A DNA stretch of 64,000 bases from Alteripontixanthobacter maritimus (GCF_003340475.1 NZ_QBKA01000002.1:443501-507500); one strand, 5' to 3'; shown: positions 46,783 to 56,897, counted from the stretch's first letter. Made by a program: numbers and translations. Notes: generated by a model from the letters alone, not told the origin.

Positions 46783-46956
46783 TTAAAACCCTTTTACCGG
46801 CGCGTCCCGCTTGGCATAGAACATGGCCTGCCCTCGGCCGGTCTGACACCGGTCGCAGGCTCCAGGGTCCTCGCCAACTTGGCGTAGGGCCAGATATCGG
46901 ACGAGCGGTGGCAGCAGCGATGCGGCAACCGCCAAGCGCAAGGATTGAAAGCACAC
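46783..46956 (-). CDS. Doubtful small ORF divergent from bpt
   Basis: From GTG 46956 a 57-codon frame encodes a hydrophobic start ([20 protein letters not shown]), then a CxxC (GACDRCQTG) and a basic end ([12 protein letters not shown]). Codon third positions are GC-rich as in real genes, but there is no Shine-Dalgarno and the start lies only four bases from the divergent bpt ATG. I do not recognise it. The remaining bases of the 276-base ilvA-bpt gap show nothing else. Confidence 0.22.
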   Translation of the reverse strand: MCFQSLRLAVAASLLPPLVRYLALRQVGEDPGACDRCQTGRGQAMFYAKRDAPVKGF

Positions 46957-46960
46957 TACC

Positions 46961-47836
46961 GTGACCGCGCCCGTCCGCTTCCCCCGCTTCTTCGTCACCA
47001 GCCCTGCGCCCTGTCCGTATCTCGACGGGCGGATGGAACGCAAAGTGTTCACCGAACTGAAGGGCGAACATTCCGCCCAGTTGAACGAGACGCTGGGCCG
47101 GATCGGGTTCCGCCGCAGCCAGACGGTTGCCTATCGCCCAAGCTGCGCGGATTGCCAGGCGTGCGTGTCGGTGCGCGTCGTGGCGAAGGAATTCGCGCCA
47201 TCCACCACGCAGAAACGCAACATTCGCCGGAACCGCGATCTCGAAGTGACCGAGTGCCGCCCGTGGGCCACTGAAGAACAGTTCGACCTCCTGCAGCGCT
47301 ATCTGGGCGTGCGCCATCCCGGTGGCGGGATGGCCAACATGGAGGAGATGGATTACGCGGACATGGTGGAACACACGCCCGTCTCCAGCTATGTGCTGGA
47401 ATATCGGGAGCCATCGCTGGACGGGATCAGCAAGGGTCGCCTCGTCGGAGCATGTCTTACAGACCGTCAGGGTGACGGCCTGTCGATGATATATTCCTTC
47501 TATGACCCGGAGCACGAGGCGCGGTCCGGACTTGGCAACTACATCATCCTCGACCACATCCAGCGCGCGGCGCGGGATGGCCAGTCCTACGTCTATCTCG
47601 GTTACTGGGTCGATGGATCGGACCGGATGCAATACAAGATCCGCTATCGCCCGATCGACAAGCTCGGCCCCGATGGCTGGCAGCGCATGGAGCGTGAAGA
47701 GCAGGACCGGCTTATCGCCGCTGCCGTCGCTCCCAAAACCCGCATCGTCGATACCGCTGCTGGCGCACCTGCAGCGACGGATGTCGGGTCGGCTACCAAA
47801 GACGGCAAGCAAAGCCAGTACCGGTTCGCGGACTGA
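46961..47836 (+). CDS. bpt: Aminoacyl-tRNA--protein transferase (arginyl/leucyl type)
   Basis: A 291-residue N-end-rule enzyme that adds an amino acid from a charged tRNA to proteins with an acidic N-terminus, marking them for ClpS/ClpAP. The N-terminal cysteines (CPYLDGR and [11 protein letters not shown]) and the C-terminal GNAT-like fold ([24 protein letters not shown]) identify the ATE family; bacterial members of this type transfer leucine (Bpt), eukaryotic ones arginine (Ate1). A 40-residue low-complexity tail follows. It is directly upstream of tamA. Confidence 0.92.
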   Translation: MTAPVRFPRFFVTSPAPCPYLDGRMERKVFTELKGEHSAQLNETLGRIGFRRSQTVAYRPSCADCQACVSVRVVAKEFAPSTTQKRNIRRNRDLEVTECRPWATEEQFDLLQRYLGVRHPGGGMANMEEMDYADMVEHTPVSSYVLEYREPSLDGISKGRLVGACLTDRQGDGLSMIYSFYDPEHEARSGLGNYIILDHIQRAARDGQSYVYLGYWVDGSDRMQYKIRYRPIDKLGPDGWQRMEREEQDRLIAAAVAPKTRIVDTAAGAPAATDVGSATKDGKQSQYRFAD

Positions 47837-47855
47837 ATTGCTGTCCGGGCTGGCC

Positions 47856-50030
47856 GTGCGCTCGCGAGGCCGGGCTTACCAGAGCCATTCAGTCAGGTTC
47901 GCCAGTTCCGTTGCAGGCGCGCTTGCTCTTATCGCCGTATGTCAGCCAGGCTCGCTGTTCGCGCAGGACCTCGACGCGCCGCTCAGGCTGGAAGAGCTGA
48001 TCCCCGACGAAGCGGTCGAGAACCCTGAGGAATGGGCGGCCGACGGCGCGCCGCGCGATGCAGCGATCGATCGGGAGGATATCGACCCGGATTCTCCTCT
48101 GGCGACCATCCCGGCCATCGGCGTGCCCTGGCCGACGGAGGCGGACCTGCCGCAACTGGCTCCGCTGCAGCCGCTCGAAGCGGAAGACGACATACGGTTC
48201 ACAGAGCTCGAACTGCCGGGCCGTGTCGCTCCCACCGAAATCGACTTGGTTACCCTGTCGCAGGAACTGGCGCTCGCTTTCCCGGCCGGCGACGATGCCA
48301 TTGCGGTGCAGGACGAATTCGTCGGCAAGTTCGAGGCATTGTCCAAGATCGAGGAGCTGGAAAGCGACGAGCAGAACGTGGCTCAGCTGGCGGCGCAGGC
48401 GCGTGCGGACCAAACGCTGCTGACAGACCTGTTGCAGGCCTATGGCTATTACGACGCGGAGATCCGCCGTACTGTCGGCTCCGTACAGACGGACGACGAT
48501 GCCGAACTTGAGCGTCCGGCAGTGCGGTTCGACATTTTGCCCGGCACTCGCTTCACGTTCGGGGAGGTCAATCTGGGTGCATTGGATACTGCGCCCGACT
48601 ACGCTGCACTTCGGGCCAGTTTCGAAATCATGCCGGGCGACCCGCTGGACAATTTCAGGATCGTGGAGGAGCAGGCCGACCTGGACCGGGCGCTGGGCGA
48701 AAGCGGATATCCATTCGCAGCGATCGACGCGCCTGAACTTGTGGTGGATCACGAGGATTTTACAGGCGATCTGACCCTTCCTGTCCAGCCGGGCGGCAAA
48801 TATGTGTTCGGCGCGGTGAACTCCAGCCTGCCGGACTTCCTGTCGAGCAAGCATCTGGCCGGCATCGCCCGCTTCGACGAAGGAGACGTTTACAAGCGCA
48901 GTATGGCGCTGGACCTGCGGCGAGCGATCATTGCCACAGGTCTCGCCTCGTCGGTCACTGTCACGCCGCGCGAAGTGGTTCCACCCAGCGCCAATGGTCC
49001 GGGCACTGTCGCGATGGATATCGGGCTTGAAAAGGCGCCGCTACGCACGATTGCCGGCTCCATCGGTTACGGAACGGAGGAAGGCTTCCGGGTGGCGGCA
49101 AGCTGGGAACATCGTAACCTGTTTCCGCCCGAAGGTGCGCTGCGCCTGCGCGGGATCGCTGGTACGCAGGAACAGCTGGCCGGTATCACCTTTACGAAGT
49201 CGAATTTCGGCAAGCGCGACCGTATCCTGACGCTGGACGCCTATGCCAGCACCATCGATAGCGACGCGTTCGACGCGCGCACCATCGCCGCCAGCGCAAT
49301 CTACGAACGCCAGTCCACGTTGCTGTTCCAGAAGCCGGTCAGTTATAATGTGGGCCTCGAACTGGTGGCCACGCAGGAACGGCCCGCTGCGGTAAACGGC
49401 GTATCGGGGCCGCGCGAAACGTTCTTCGTTGCAGCCGTCCCGGCGGGCGTCCTGCTGGACAGCACCGACGATCTGCTCGACCCAACCGAGGGCTTTAGGC
49501 TGGGTGGCCGCATTTCGCCGGAAGTATCGCGTAATCAAGGCACGCAGAGCTTTTACGTGCGATCGAACATCGATGCGTCATATTACCGGCGTATATCGGA
49601 AAAGATCGTGGTCGCCGGGCGCACGCGTCTAGCCTCCATTCCGGGAACCGGGTTGCAGAATATCGCGCCTTCGCGCCGTATTTACGCAGGCGGAGGCGGT
49701 TCGGTACGCGGCTATGGCTTCCAGCAGATCGGTCCGCGCGATAATCTGGGCGAGCCAAGTGGCGGGCGCTCTGCCGTGGAACTGGCGGTCGAGGCGCGCA
49801 TCCGCACCCGCTTCTTCGATGGCGCAGTGTCTGTCGTGCCGTTTCTTGATATGGGTTCGGTCGGCCGCGACCCTCTACCGTCTTTCGGCGAAATCAAGAT
49901 CGGGGCGGGTGTCGGAATGCGATACCATACCGGCTTCGGCCCGATCCGCGTCGATGTGGGCGTGCCGCTCAATCCGGGACCCGATGACAGCCCGGTCGCG
50001 GTATATGTCTCGCTGGGTCAGGCGTTCTGA
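47856..50030 (+). CDS. tamA: Outer membrane assembly protein TamA (Omp85 family)
   Basis: About 724 residues: an N-terminal signal peptide ending near LFAQD, an unusual acidic region (about 35-150, rich in Glu/Asp/Pro), POTRA domains (FTFGEVNLGALDT, YVFGAVNSSLPDF), and a 16-strand beta-barrel with Omp85 motifs (SIGYGTEEGF, GGSVRGYGFQQIGPRD) ending in Phe (VYVSLGQAF). It helps assemble outer-membrane proteins with TamB. The start is uncertain: GTG 47856 gives the best signal peptide; TTG 47838, directly after the bpt stop, adds six residues. No ATG is available upstream of the signal peptide without reading through bpt. Confidence 0.88.
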   Translation: MRSRGRAYQSHSVRFASSVAGALALIAVCQPGSLFAQDLDAPLRLEELIPDEAVENPEEWAADGAPRDAAIDREDIDPDSPLATIPAIGVPWPTEADLPQLAPLQPLEAEDDIRFTELELPGRVAPTEIDLVTLSQELALAFPAGDDAIAVQDEFVGKFEALSKIEELESDEQNVAQLAAQARADQTLLTDLLQAYGYYDAEIRRTVGSVQTDDDAELERPAVRFDILPGTRFTFGEVNLGALDTAPDYAALRASFEIMPGDPLDNFRIVEEQADLDRALGESGYPFAAIDAPELVVDHEDFTGDLTLPVQPGGKYVFGAVNSSLPDFLSSKHLAGIARFDEGDVYKRSMALDLRRAIIATGLASSVTVTPREVVPPSANGPGTVAMDIGLEKAPLRTIAGSIGYGTEEGFRVAASWEHRNLFPPEGALRLRGIAGTQEQLAGITFTKSNFGKRDRILTLDAYASTIDSDAFDARTIAASAIYERQSTLLFQKPVSYNVGLELVATQERPAAVNGVSGPRETFFVAAVPAGVLLDSTDDLLDPTEGFRLGGRISPEVSRNQGTQSFYVRSNIDASYYRRISEKIVVAGRTRLASIPGTGLQNIAPSRRIYAGGGGSVRGYGFQQIGPRDNLGEPSGGRSAVELAVEARIRTRFFDGAVSVVPFLDMGSVGRDPLPSFGEIKIGAGVGMRYHTGFGPIRVDVGVPLNPGPDDSPVAVYVSLGQAF

Positions 50031-53000
50031 TGGCCGACCTCGATCTTGCCGAACGTCCGGTCGATGATGCCGCCGAACCCGATGCGCCAGCCACTGACGC
50101 TGCGAGACAAGCCGGTGGTGAGTCCATCGGCGGCACGATCCTGAAATGGGCCGGAGGATTGTTGGCGGCGCTGCTGCTGCTACTCGGCGTCGGCTACGTC
50201 GTATTTCAAGGCCCGATCGGGCAACGTTTTGTTGCCGACCAGATTGCCAAGCTCGAACCGGGTTCAGGCCTACGGGTCGAAGTCGGGCGGATCGAAGGCA
50301 ATGTGCTGACCCGCGCAACGCTCCACGATGTCGTCCTGTCCGATACGCAGGGCGTATTCATGACCATTCCCGAAGCAGAGCTGGACTGGCGACCGCTGGG
50401 CTGGCTGTCGGACCGGCTCGATATCCGCGAACTGATTGTCAAACGCGCCGAGCTCATACGCTTGCCAGAACTGAACGAGGGCGATCCCGACGCACCGATC
50501 CTTCCCGATTTTGATATCCGGGTCGGACGGCTTGTGGTCGAGGATATGGCGCTCGCCGCTGGCATCGTAGGTGCGGAACGCCGGGCGCTCAACTTGACGA
50601 GCGAGGTGGACGTAACCGGCGGCCGACTTGTGCTCGATCTGAACGGACGTTTCGACAGTGGTGACACATTGCTCGCCAAAATCGATTCCCGTCCCGATGA
50701 CGGTGTGTTCGATATCGATGTCGATCTCAACGCGCCGGGCGGCGGTGCCGTTGCTGCCATGTTGGGGCTCAAGGGCGACACGCGGCTCGATGTAAAAGGG
50801 GTAGGCAATTTCGATCTCTGGCGCGGGCATCTGTTGGCCAGCCGGGATGGGCAGAGATTGGGTGCGTTTCGCCTGACCAACCGCGATGGGCGCTATGGCA
50901 TCGTCGGACAGGCGCGGCCTGGTGACTACCTTAACGGGCTCGCTGCCGACGCGCTGGGGCAAACCGTGTCGCTCGCCGCTTATGGAACGCTGGAAGAAAG
51001 CATGCTGGACGGGCGGGCGACGATCATCGGACGCGGAATACGCGGGCATGCCAGCGGCGCGCTGGACCTTGCCGACAACTTGGCCCGCACTGTCCAGTTC
51101 CAGGCGCGGCTAACCGATCCCAACCTGTTCGGAGCGGATGTGCGGTTGGAAGATGCACGGGTTAAAGGCACAGCGAACGGGGCGTTTCGCAGTCTTTCCA
51201 TCGACCACCATCTCACCGTGGGACGGCTGGTTTCCGGTTCGACCGTAGCGACAGGGCTGACCCAGAACGGACGCGCCCGTTATGACGGTGCGCGCTGGAT
51301 GGTGCCGCTCGATCTGACTGCAGGCCGGGTTCAAACCGGTAACGACCTGCTGGACCCCAGGCTGGTCGATGGAACCTTGCGCGGCGAATTGCTGTATACC
51401 GGCACGCAGGTCCTGATCGATGCGGCCGATGTGAACTTCCCCGGCGCGAGCGCGCGGCTATCGCTCGACGGCGATCTTCGCAGCAAGGTCTTCCGCATCA
51501 CCGGACCGGTGGCGGTAAACGGCTTGCAGTTCGACAAGATAGGCTTGGTCAATGCCGGGGCCCGGATCGATTATCGCACCGGCGCCGGGCCCTGGACCCT
51601 CAAGGCGGATGTCGATGGACGTATCCCGCGTGTCACCAACGAAACCCTTGCCAATCTGGCCGGTCCTGACATTCGCTTTGCCGGCGGCGTAACGTTGGGT
51701 GGTGCGCAAAGCCTGCAATTCAGGGGCGTTACAGCAGATGCGGCCAAGCTCAGCCTGACTATGGATGGCCGCATTACCGACGGGCGGACCAGCATCGCGG
51801 GGCGGGGCCGCCATGTCGATTACGGCCCCTTCACGGTCGAGGGTGCCTTGACCGATGCAGGCCCCGAAGCCGTACTCGTGTTCGCCGATCCGCTACCCGA
51901 TGCCGGTCTGCGCGATGTGCGCGTGGCGCTTACGCCTTCGGTGGACGGGTTCGATATTGAAACTACCGGCGATTCCATGCTCGGTACGTTTGAAGGATCG
52001 CTGGGCCTGTTCTCTCCGCGTGGTGGCCCGACACGTATCGCGGTCAATTCGCTTACCGTGGCTAACACGCAGGTCACCGGCGCACTCACGCTTGGCAAAG
52101 GTGGGGCGACCGGCGAACTCGTGCTGGCCAATGGCGGACTCGACGGAACGATCATGTTGGCGGAGCGTGGCGGAGGACAAGGCTTCGACATCGATCTGGT
52201 CGCGGACAACGCCCGCTTCGGCGGGGCGACGCCACTGGTGATCCGGCGCGGAACGGTCGATGCCAGCGGCCTGCTGGTGGACGGCAACAGCACCATTGAG
52301 GGGAGCGGTTATCTTCAGGGCGTAAGCTACGGCGGCCTGTTCATCGGGCGGTTGGCGGCAGAGGCGCAATTGCGGAATGGCAGCGGCACGGTAACCGCCG
52401 CCTTGGCAGGGCGTCGTGGCAGTCGGTTCAATCTCCAGCTTGCCGCCAACGTCACGCCGGAACGCGCCGCGATTGCTGCGAAGGGCAATTATGCTGGCAA
52501 ACCGATTACTTTGCCGCGCCGCGCTGTGCTGCTGCGGCAGGATGACGGCGGTTTCCTGCTGGAACCGACACAAATTTCCTACGGTGGCGGCATCGCGATT
52601 GCATCCGGCGAATTCGGAGGGGATGATCTGGCGCTCGACTTGCGGCTCGACGATTTGCCGCTCAGCCTTGTCGATATCGCCGTGTCCAATGCGGGGCTTG
52701 GCGGCACTATTTCAGGCAACGCCAGCTTCAGCCTGTCGCAGACCGGTTTGCCGATTGGCGACGCAACTGTCAGGGTGGCCGGACTGACCCGTTCCGGACT
52801 GGTGCTTTCGTCGCGACCGGTCGATGTCGCGCTGGTCATGAAACTGACAGAAAGGGAGCTGGAAGGGCGCGCTGTCATCAATGACGGCACCACCCAGAAC
52901 GGCCGTTTCCAGGGACGGGTTGCAGGCTTACCGCCCAGCGGAAAGCTGCTCGACAGGTTGCAGGCCGGCGACCTGTTCGGCCAGCTGAGGTATCGCGGCC

Positions 53001-54256
53001 CCGCGCAGGCGCTCTGGCGATTGGCGGCGGTAGATGCGTTCGACCTCACGGGCCCGCTTTCCGTTGCTGCGGACATTACCGGATCGCTTGCCGAACCTGA
53101 AGTGCGGGGATCCCTGAAGACGGATAATTTGCGTTTGAGGAGCTCGATTTCGGGCACCAACATCCGTGAAATCAAAGGGCGCGGTACTTTTCGCGGCTCG
53201 CGTCTGCGGATAGCGCGCTTTACTGGTGTTGGGCCCAACGGTGGCACCGTCACAGGCAGCGGCACGGTGGATCTCAGCAATTTGGGGCGGCGCGGCCCCG
53301 GTATCGATATTCGCGTGGCAGCCAAGAACGCCCGCGTTCTGAACGCCCGCGGTTTGAGCGCCACCATCACCGGCCCGCTCCGCATCGTGTCCAACGGCAT
53401 CGGCGGGACGATTGCGGGCCGGCTCAGTATCAATCGCGCAAGCTGGCGGTTGAGCAATTCGGAAGATCTCGACGCGATCCCCCGCATCGATACGCGTCAG
53501 ATCAATCTGCCACTGGATTCAGCGCCGGCGCGGACACCACGCGGAAGCTGGCGATATCTGATCGATGCTGTGGCCAATGACCGGGTGGATGTCGATGGCA
53601 TGGGGCTCGACAGCGAATGGAGCGCCGATATCCTGCTGCGCGGAACCACCAGCGATCCCCGAATTGGGGGGCAGGCCCAGGTGGTGCGCGGCGATTACAC
53701 GTTCGCCGGGACCCGCTTTGAACTGACCCGCGGGCGTATCGATTTCGATGAACGCGTCCCGATCGATCCGCGCCTCGATATCCGTGCAGAAACCCAGCAG
53801 AACAATCTTGATGTGACCGTGGCCGTAACCGGCAATTCGCAGCGGCCGGAGATATCGTTCACCAGTGAACCGCCATTGGCAGAGGAAGAACTGCTCGCAC
53901 AGTTGCTGTTCGGCGGGTCCATTACCGAGCTTTCCGCGACCGACGCGCTGCAACTGGGCGCGGCAGTGGCCAGTCTGAATGGCGGGGGCGGGATGGATCC
54001 CATTAACCGGTTACGCAGCGCAATCGGCCTGGACCGTTTGCGTATCGTGGCCGCCGATCCTGCGTTGGGCCGCGGCACCGGGGTTGCGTTGGGAAAGAAC
54101 TTTGGTCGCCGCTTCTATGTCGAGATTATCACCGATGGGCGCGGCTATAGCGCGACGGAAACCGAATTCAGGGTGACCAGCTGGCTTTCAATCCTTGCCA
54201 CCATCTCGACTATCGGACGTGAAAGCATTGGGGCTGAAGTCAGCAAGGATTATTGA
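50030..54256 (+). CDS. tamB: Translocation and assembly module protein TamB
   Basis: A 1408-residue AsmA/TamB-family protein anchored by one N-terminal membrane helix (about 36-58, LKWAGGLLAALLLLLGVGYV) and spanning the periplasm as a long beta-groove. The body is thousands of bases of repetitive beta-strand sequence. The C-terminal DUF490 domain (about 1290-1408) has EPPLAEEELLAQLLFGG, YVEIITDGRGYSATETE and the terminal beta-signal. It works with TamA and may also move phospholipids. The ATG overlaps the tamA stop by one base. The first 30 residues are acidic and cytoplasmic. Confidence 0.94.
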   Translation: MADLDLAERPVDDAAEPDAPATDAARQAGGESIGGTILKWAGGLLAALLLLLGVGYVVFQGPIGQRFVADQIAKLEPGSGLRVEVGRIEGNVLTRATLHDVVLSDTQGVFMTIPEAELDWRPLGWLSDRLDIRELIVKRAELIRLPELNEGDPDAPILPDFDIRVGRLVVEDMALAAGIVGAERRALNLTSEVDVTGGRLVLDLNGRFDSGDTLLAKIDSRPDDGVFDIDVDLNAPGGGAVAAMLGLKGDTRLDVKGVGNFDLWRGHLLASRDGQRLGAFRLTNRDGRYGIVGQARPGDYLNGLAADALGQTVSLAAYGTLEESMLDGRATIIGRGIRGHASGALDLADNLARTVQFQARLTDPNLFGADVRLEDARVKGTANGAFRSLSIDHHLTVGRLVSGSTVATGLTQNGRARYDGARWMVPLDLTAGRVQTGNDLLDPRLVDGTLRGELLYTGTQVLIDAADVNFPGASARLSLDGDLRSKVFRITGPVAVNGLQFDKIGLVNAGARIDYRTGAGPWTLKADVDGRIPRVTNETLANLAGPDIRFAGGVTLGGAQSLQFRGVTADAAKLSLTMDGRITDGRTSIAGRGRHVDYGPFTVEGALTDAGPEAVLVFADPLPDAGLRDVRVALTPSVDGFDIETTGDSMLGTFEGSLGLFSPRGGPTRIAVNSLTVANTQVTGALTLGKGGATGELVLANGGLDGTIMLAERGGGQGFDIDLVADNARFGGATPLVIRRGTVDASGLLVDGNSTIEGSGYLQGVSYGGLFIGRLAAEAQLRNGSGTVTAALAGRRGSRFNLQLAANVTPERAAIAAKGNYAGKPITLPRRAVLLRQDDGGFLLEPTQISYGGGIAIASGEFGGDDLALDLRLDDLPLSLVDIAVSNAGLGGTISGNASFSLSQTGLPIGDATVRVAGLTRSGLVLSSRPVDVALVMKLTERELEGRAVINDGTTQNGRFQGRVAGLPPSGKLLDRLQAGDLFGQLRYRGPAQALWRLAAVDAFDLTGPLSVAADITGSLAEPEVRGSLKTDNLRLRSSISGTNIREIKGRGTFRGSRLRIARFTGVGPNGGTVTGSGTVDLSNLGRRGPGIDIRVAAKNARVLNARGLSATITGPLRIVSNGIGGTIAGRLSINRASWRLSNSEDLDAIPRIDTRQINLPLDSAPARTPRGSWRYLIDAVANDRVDVDGMGLDSEWSADILLRGTTSDPRIGGQAQVVRGDYTFAGTRFELTRGRIDFDERVPIDPRLDIRAETQQNNLDVTVAVTGNSQRPEISFTSEPPLAEEELLAQLLFGGSITELSATDALQLGAAVASLNGGGGMDPINRLRSAIGLDRLRIVAADPALGRGTGVALGKNFGRRFYVEIITDGRGYSATETEFRVTSWLSILATISTIGRESIGAEVSKDY

Positions 54257-54310
54257 CCCGATTGCTCTTGCAGCTGCCAGGTAAGTTTCTGTCAGTTCAG
54301 CAAGTGCGTA

Positions 54311-54895
54311 TCACGACGCGGAAGGAGCGTCGCCCACGCTCATGGCCATGCCGTCGAGCTGCAACAGCACACCGTTGCTGGCCTCGATCGCATTACCCGT
54401 AAGTGTTGTTGTGGTTCCGTCCGGGCCGGTCACTTCCAGTTCCTTGCCGTCGGTGTCGAATGTCATCGTACCGGAGCCAAGGGTGCGTATCTCGACAGGA
54501 CCACCTGTCGCCGTGATAGCGTCGCGGATGGTATCGGGCGTAAGATGACCGGGTAGCATATGGTTGCGAAGCGTAGCGGCCAGCAGCGGCGCGCGCTCAT
54601 CGGCTGCCAGCGCTTCTGCCATGTCGTCCAGTTCAGCAAAAGCCTCGCTGTCGGGAGCCAGCAACGTATAGCTGCCTGGGCCGTCCAGCACCATGGCAAG
54701 GCCGGTAGACGACAGGGCGCCTGAAAGCCCGCGCATGTCCCGTGATCCGCCGATCACACTGGCGAGCGTCTGGTTGACCATCCCTGTCGCCGGGGGAGCG
54801 ACATCGCTGCCTTCCGTGCAGGCTGCTATGGACAGCAATGATGCTGCAACTATACCGCCCGCCAATATACGCCGGTGATTGAATACCCTGCTCAT
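54311..54895 (-). CDS. Fasciclin (FAS1) domain lipoprotein
   Basis: A 194-residue exported lipoprotein: lipobox LLSIAAC (Cys26), then one FAS1 domain (about 43-190) with TLLAPDSEAFAEL (H1-like), LRNHMLPGHLT and GVLLQLDGMAM (H2-like) motifs. FAS1 domains mediate adhesion or protein contacts. Its start overlaps the stop of the upstream exported-protein gene by one base (TAATG), suggesting an operon. It converges on tamB. Confidence 0.88.
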   Translation of the reverse strand: MSRVFNHRRILAGGIVAASLLSIAACTEGSDVAPPATGMVNQTLASVIGGSRDMRGLSGALSSTGLAMVLDGPGSYTLLAPDSEAFAELDDMAEALAADERAPLLAATLRNHMLPGHLTPDTIRDAITATGGPVEIRTLGSGTMTFDTDGKELEVTGPDGTTTTLTGNAIEASNGVLLQLDGMAMSVGDAPSAS

Positions 54896-55917
54896 TAGGA
54901 CACCAGCAGTTCGATAGCGGATGTAATCAACTGCGTCTTGGGATCGACCTGATAGACATAACCATCGGAGTAACGATAACGCGTATCAGGCGTATCGCTG
55001 TAGCGCGAACGATACTCATACGGCACATTGTAAACGTCGTATCCGGATGGCATCGGCTGGCCTACGGTAAACCGGTCACCTGTGAGCAGGGCGGCGATCG
55101 ACTGAATGGTCGAAGTGTCCCGATCGACCCGGTACAAGACATTATCGGCAAACCGATAGTCGTCCTGCGAACCGAGATTGTAATAGCTGGCATAATAGTC
55201 GGGCACCTGCCGCGACTGGTAATTTTCCGGCCAAGGATTTCCGGTTGCCAATGCACCGGCCAACAGGGGCAGGTAACCGGTGATGCGGTTACCTGCGCCA
55301 AGGTTCATAAGATAGCCGTTGTTCATGAAATAACGGTTGTCACCGCCCATGCCCAGACCGAAGAAATCCGGCCGAAACATTCGCGCCCGCGCATCGCCGT
55401 CGCGGTCTAAGTCATTGCGGGTGAGGCCCGGCGGAATGCAGGATGGAGTTTTCTTCGCCAACCCTGGTGGGCACCCGTCTATCAGCCCCCGCGACCTGGC
55501 GGATGGTAGGGCAGCGACGGCGCTGACCATGTCCGTTCCCCGGCGGCCAACGTCGCGCAAGGCTCCGTTTCCATTACGGTCCACGATGAACGGACGGTCT
55601 TTATTATTTCGATTGTATTTGCCGCCGCCAGACGCCGTAGCAGTTCGGTCGAGAGCGCGATCGAGCTTGCGATCGAGAGTGACAGCCGCGTCACGTTGGG
55701 TTTTCCGGTCCGGTCCGAAGGCGCGTTGCTTACGGTCCGGCTTCCCCTTATCCAGTTTCACCCCATTTGCCTTGGCCCCGGCAGCAGCTCCAGCAGTTTT
55801 GGCAGACACACCTACATCGCTTTTACCATTCCCGTTTCCCTTGCCATTTCCTTGCTGGGCGACCGCAGCGCTGCTCATCAAGGCAAGCGCCGCGGTGCAC
55901 ATGATAAACTTGCGCAT
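54895..55917 (-). CDS. Exported Asn/Gly/Lys-rich protein, unknown function
   Basis: A 340-residue exported protein (signal peptide about 1-20, AAVAQQ) followed by a low-complexity Gly-Asn-Lys tract (QGNGKGNGNGKSD) and a highly basic stretch to about residue 110. A cysteine motif (GCPPGLAKKTPSCIPPGL, about 143-160) resembles one found in many alphaproteobacterial exported proteins. The C-terminal third carries two similar Tyr/Arg-rich segments (DDYRFADNVLYRVDRDT and DTRYRYSDGYVYQVDPKT), apparently a duplicated YRF/YRY-x-DG/DN-x-LY/VY-x-VD unit. No known domain is certain. Co-transcribed with the fasciclin lipoprotein. Confidence 0.78.
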   Translation of the reverse strand: MRKFIMCTAALALMSSAAVAQQGNGKGNGNGKSDVGVSAKTAGAAAGAKANGVKLDKGKPDRKQRAFGPDRKTQRDAAVTLDRKLDRALDRTATASGGGKYNRNNKDRPFIVDRNGNGALRDVGRRGTDMVSAVAALPSARSRGLIDGCPPGLAKKTPSCIPPGLTRNDLDRDGDARARMFRPDFFGLGMGGDNRYFMNNGYLMNLGAGNRITGYLPLLAGALATGNPWPENYQSRQVPDYYASYYNLGSQDDYRFADNVLYRVDRDTSTIQSIAALLTGDRFTVGQPMPSGYDVYNVPYEYRSRYSDTPDTRYRYSDGYVYQVDPKTQLITSAIELLVS

Positions 55918-56056
55918 TGTTAATGCTCCTTTTCAGTACAAACGGTGCGCGCGGCGATATCGTTCCATTACAAGGCTATCGCAGTTAACCCTTCCGATAC
56001 ACCGTCGGGTAGGCCCCGCGACCAGGTTCTGGGGGGGTTACGATCTTGCGTTCCGG

Positions 56057-56731
56057 TTACGCGCGATAAAGCGCAGCCTCCGCCTCCCGCCTCCGCGACA
56101 GACCGGCCATGATACGGCCTCCGGCACGGTTCCAGCGGGCAAATTCTGTGATGGCCGCCGCCGTGTTGTTCGCCCGGTGACGCTTCGTCAGAGTGGCACG
56201 AAAAATCGCGCCGGTATTGTAGTGGAAGCTGACCAGCGCATCGAACTGGGTCTGCGTAGTGGGAGTGTTGGCAAGAGCCCGGCTTACCTCGCTGGCATAG
56301 CGCCGCAAATCCTCCTCCAAACGCTCGTCGCATTGCGCTTGTGTCCAGACGGTGTCGCGCGTTACTCCGCGCCCGGTGGCACCCCAGCCTATCGTCCACG
56401 GCGCGCCGCCGGTGCCGGGATCGGGATAGGCCTCTACCAAACCGTCCGGTCGGATACGCGCGCATCCTTCGAACCGTTTGATCAAAGCAATGCCGGCAGG
56501 TCCGATAGCGGTTGGTTTGTTTGGTGCGGGGCGTGCTGCAGCGGCTTTCCCATAGGGCTGCTGGTCTTGATCGTTTGCATCTGTCGCACAGTCGCCAACG
56601 GAATTTTCCGCCGTTCTTGGGGTCATGCAGATACCGGGTTCGATGACTTCATTCAGCGCATCGACCTCGTGCTGGCGGAACCCACGCCCCAGAATACGGC
56701 GCATGGTATCGAATAAGGGTTTGCGGTTCAT
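56057..56731 (-). CDS. GH24 (phage-type) lysozyme
   Basis: A 224-residue muramidase of the T4-lysozyme/endolysin family. The catalytic Glu88 lies in KRFEG, with Asp104 (AYPDPGTGGAPWT) and Thr113 (WTIGWGATG) in the signature region. The C-terminal part contains the Tyr/Asn FHYNTGA helix and the AEAALYR end typical of bacterial GH24 enzymes. An 80-residue N-terminal extension without a signal peptide precedes the domain. No phage genes are near, so it may be a domesticated gene. The 139-base gap to the exported-protein gene shows nothing further. Confidence 0.88.
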   Translation of the reverse strand: MNRKPLFDTMRRILGRGFRQHEVDALNEVIEPGICMTPRTAENSVGDCATDANDQDQQPYGKAAAARPAPNKPTAIGPAGIALIKRFEGCARIRPDGLVEAYPDPGTGGAPWTIGWGATGRGVTRDTVWTQAQCDERLEEDLRRYASEVSRALANTPTTQTQFDALVSFHYNTGAIFRATLTKRHRANNTAAAITEFARWNRAGGRIMAGLSRRREAEAALYRA

Positions 56732-56897
56732 GACTGGGGTGCCTCGCTGAGTGTCGATCGGGGCGAGGGCAGGTGACAGGATAAGGCGAAGTAGGAAAAT
56801 TGTTTCGGTTTGCGGCGGCTATTCCTTTCGCGCGCAAGCGTCGTCATGGCGCCAAACCAGGCCACCGCTGGCATTAATTTCTATCAAGGAAACGCTT

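Noticed and set aside
56057-56731. Prophage or mobile element around the GH24 lysozyme
   Set aside because: No integrase, capsid, tail or holin genes and no flanking direct repeats were seen.
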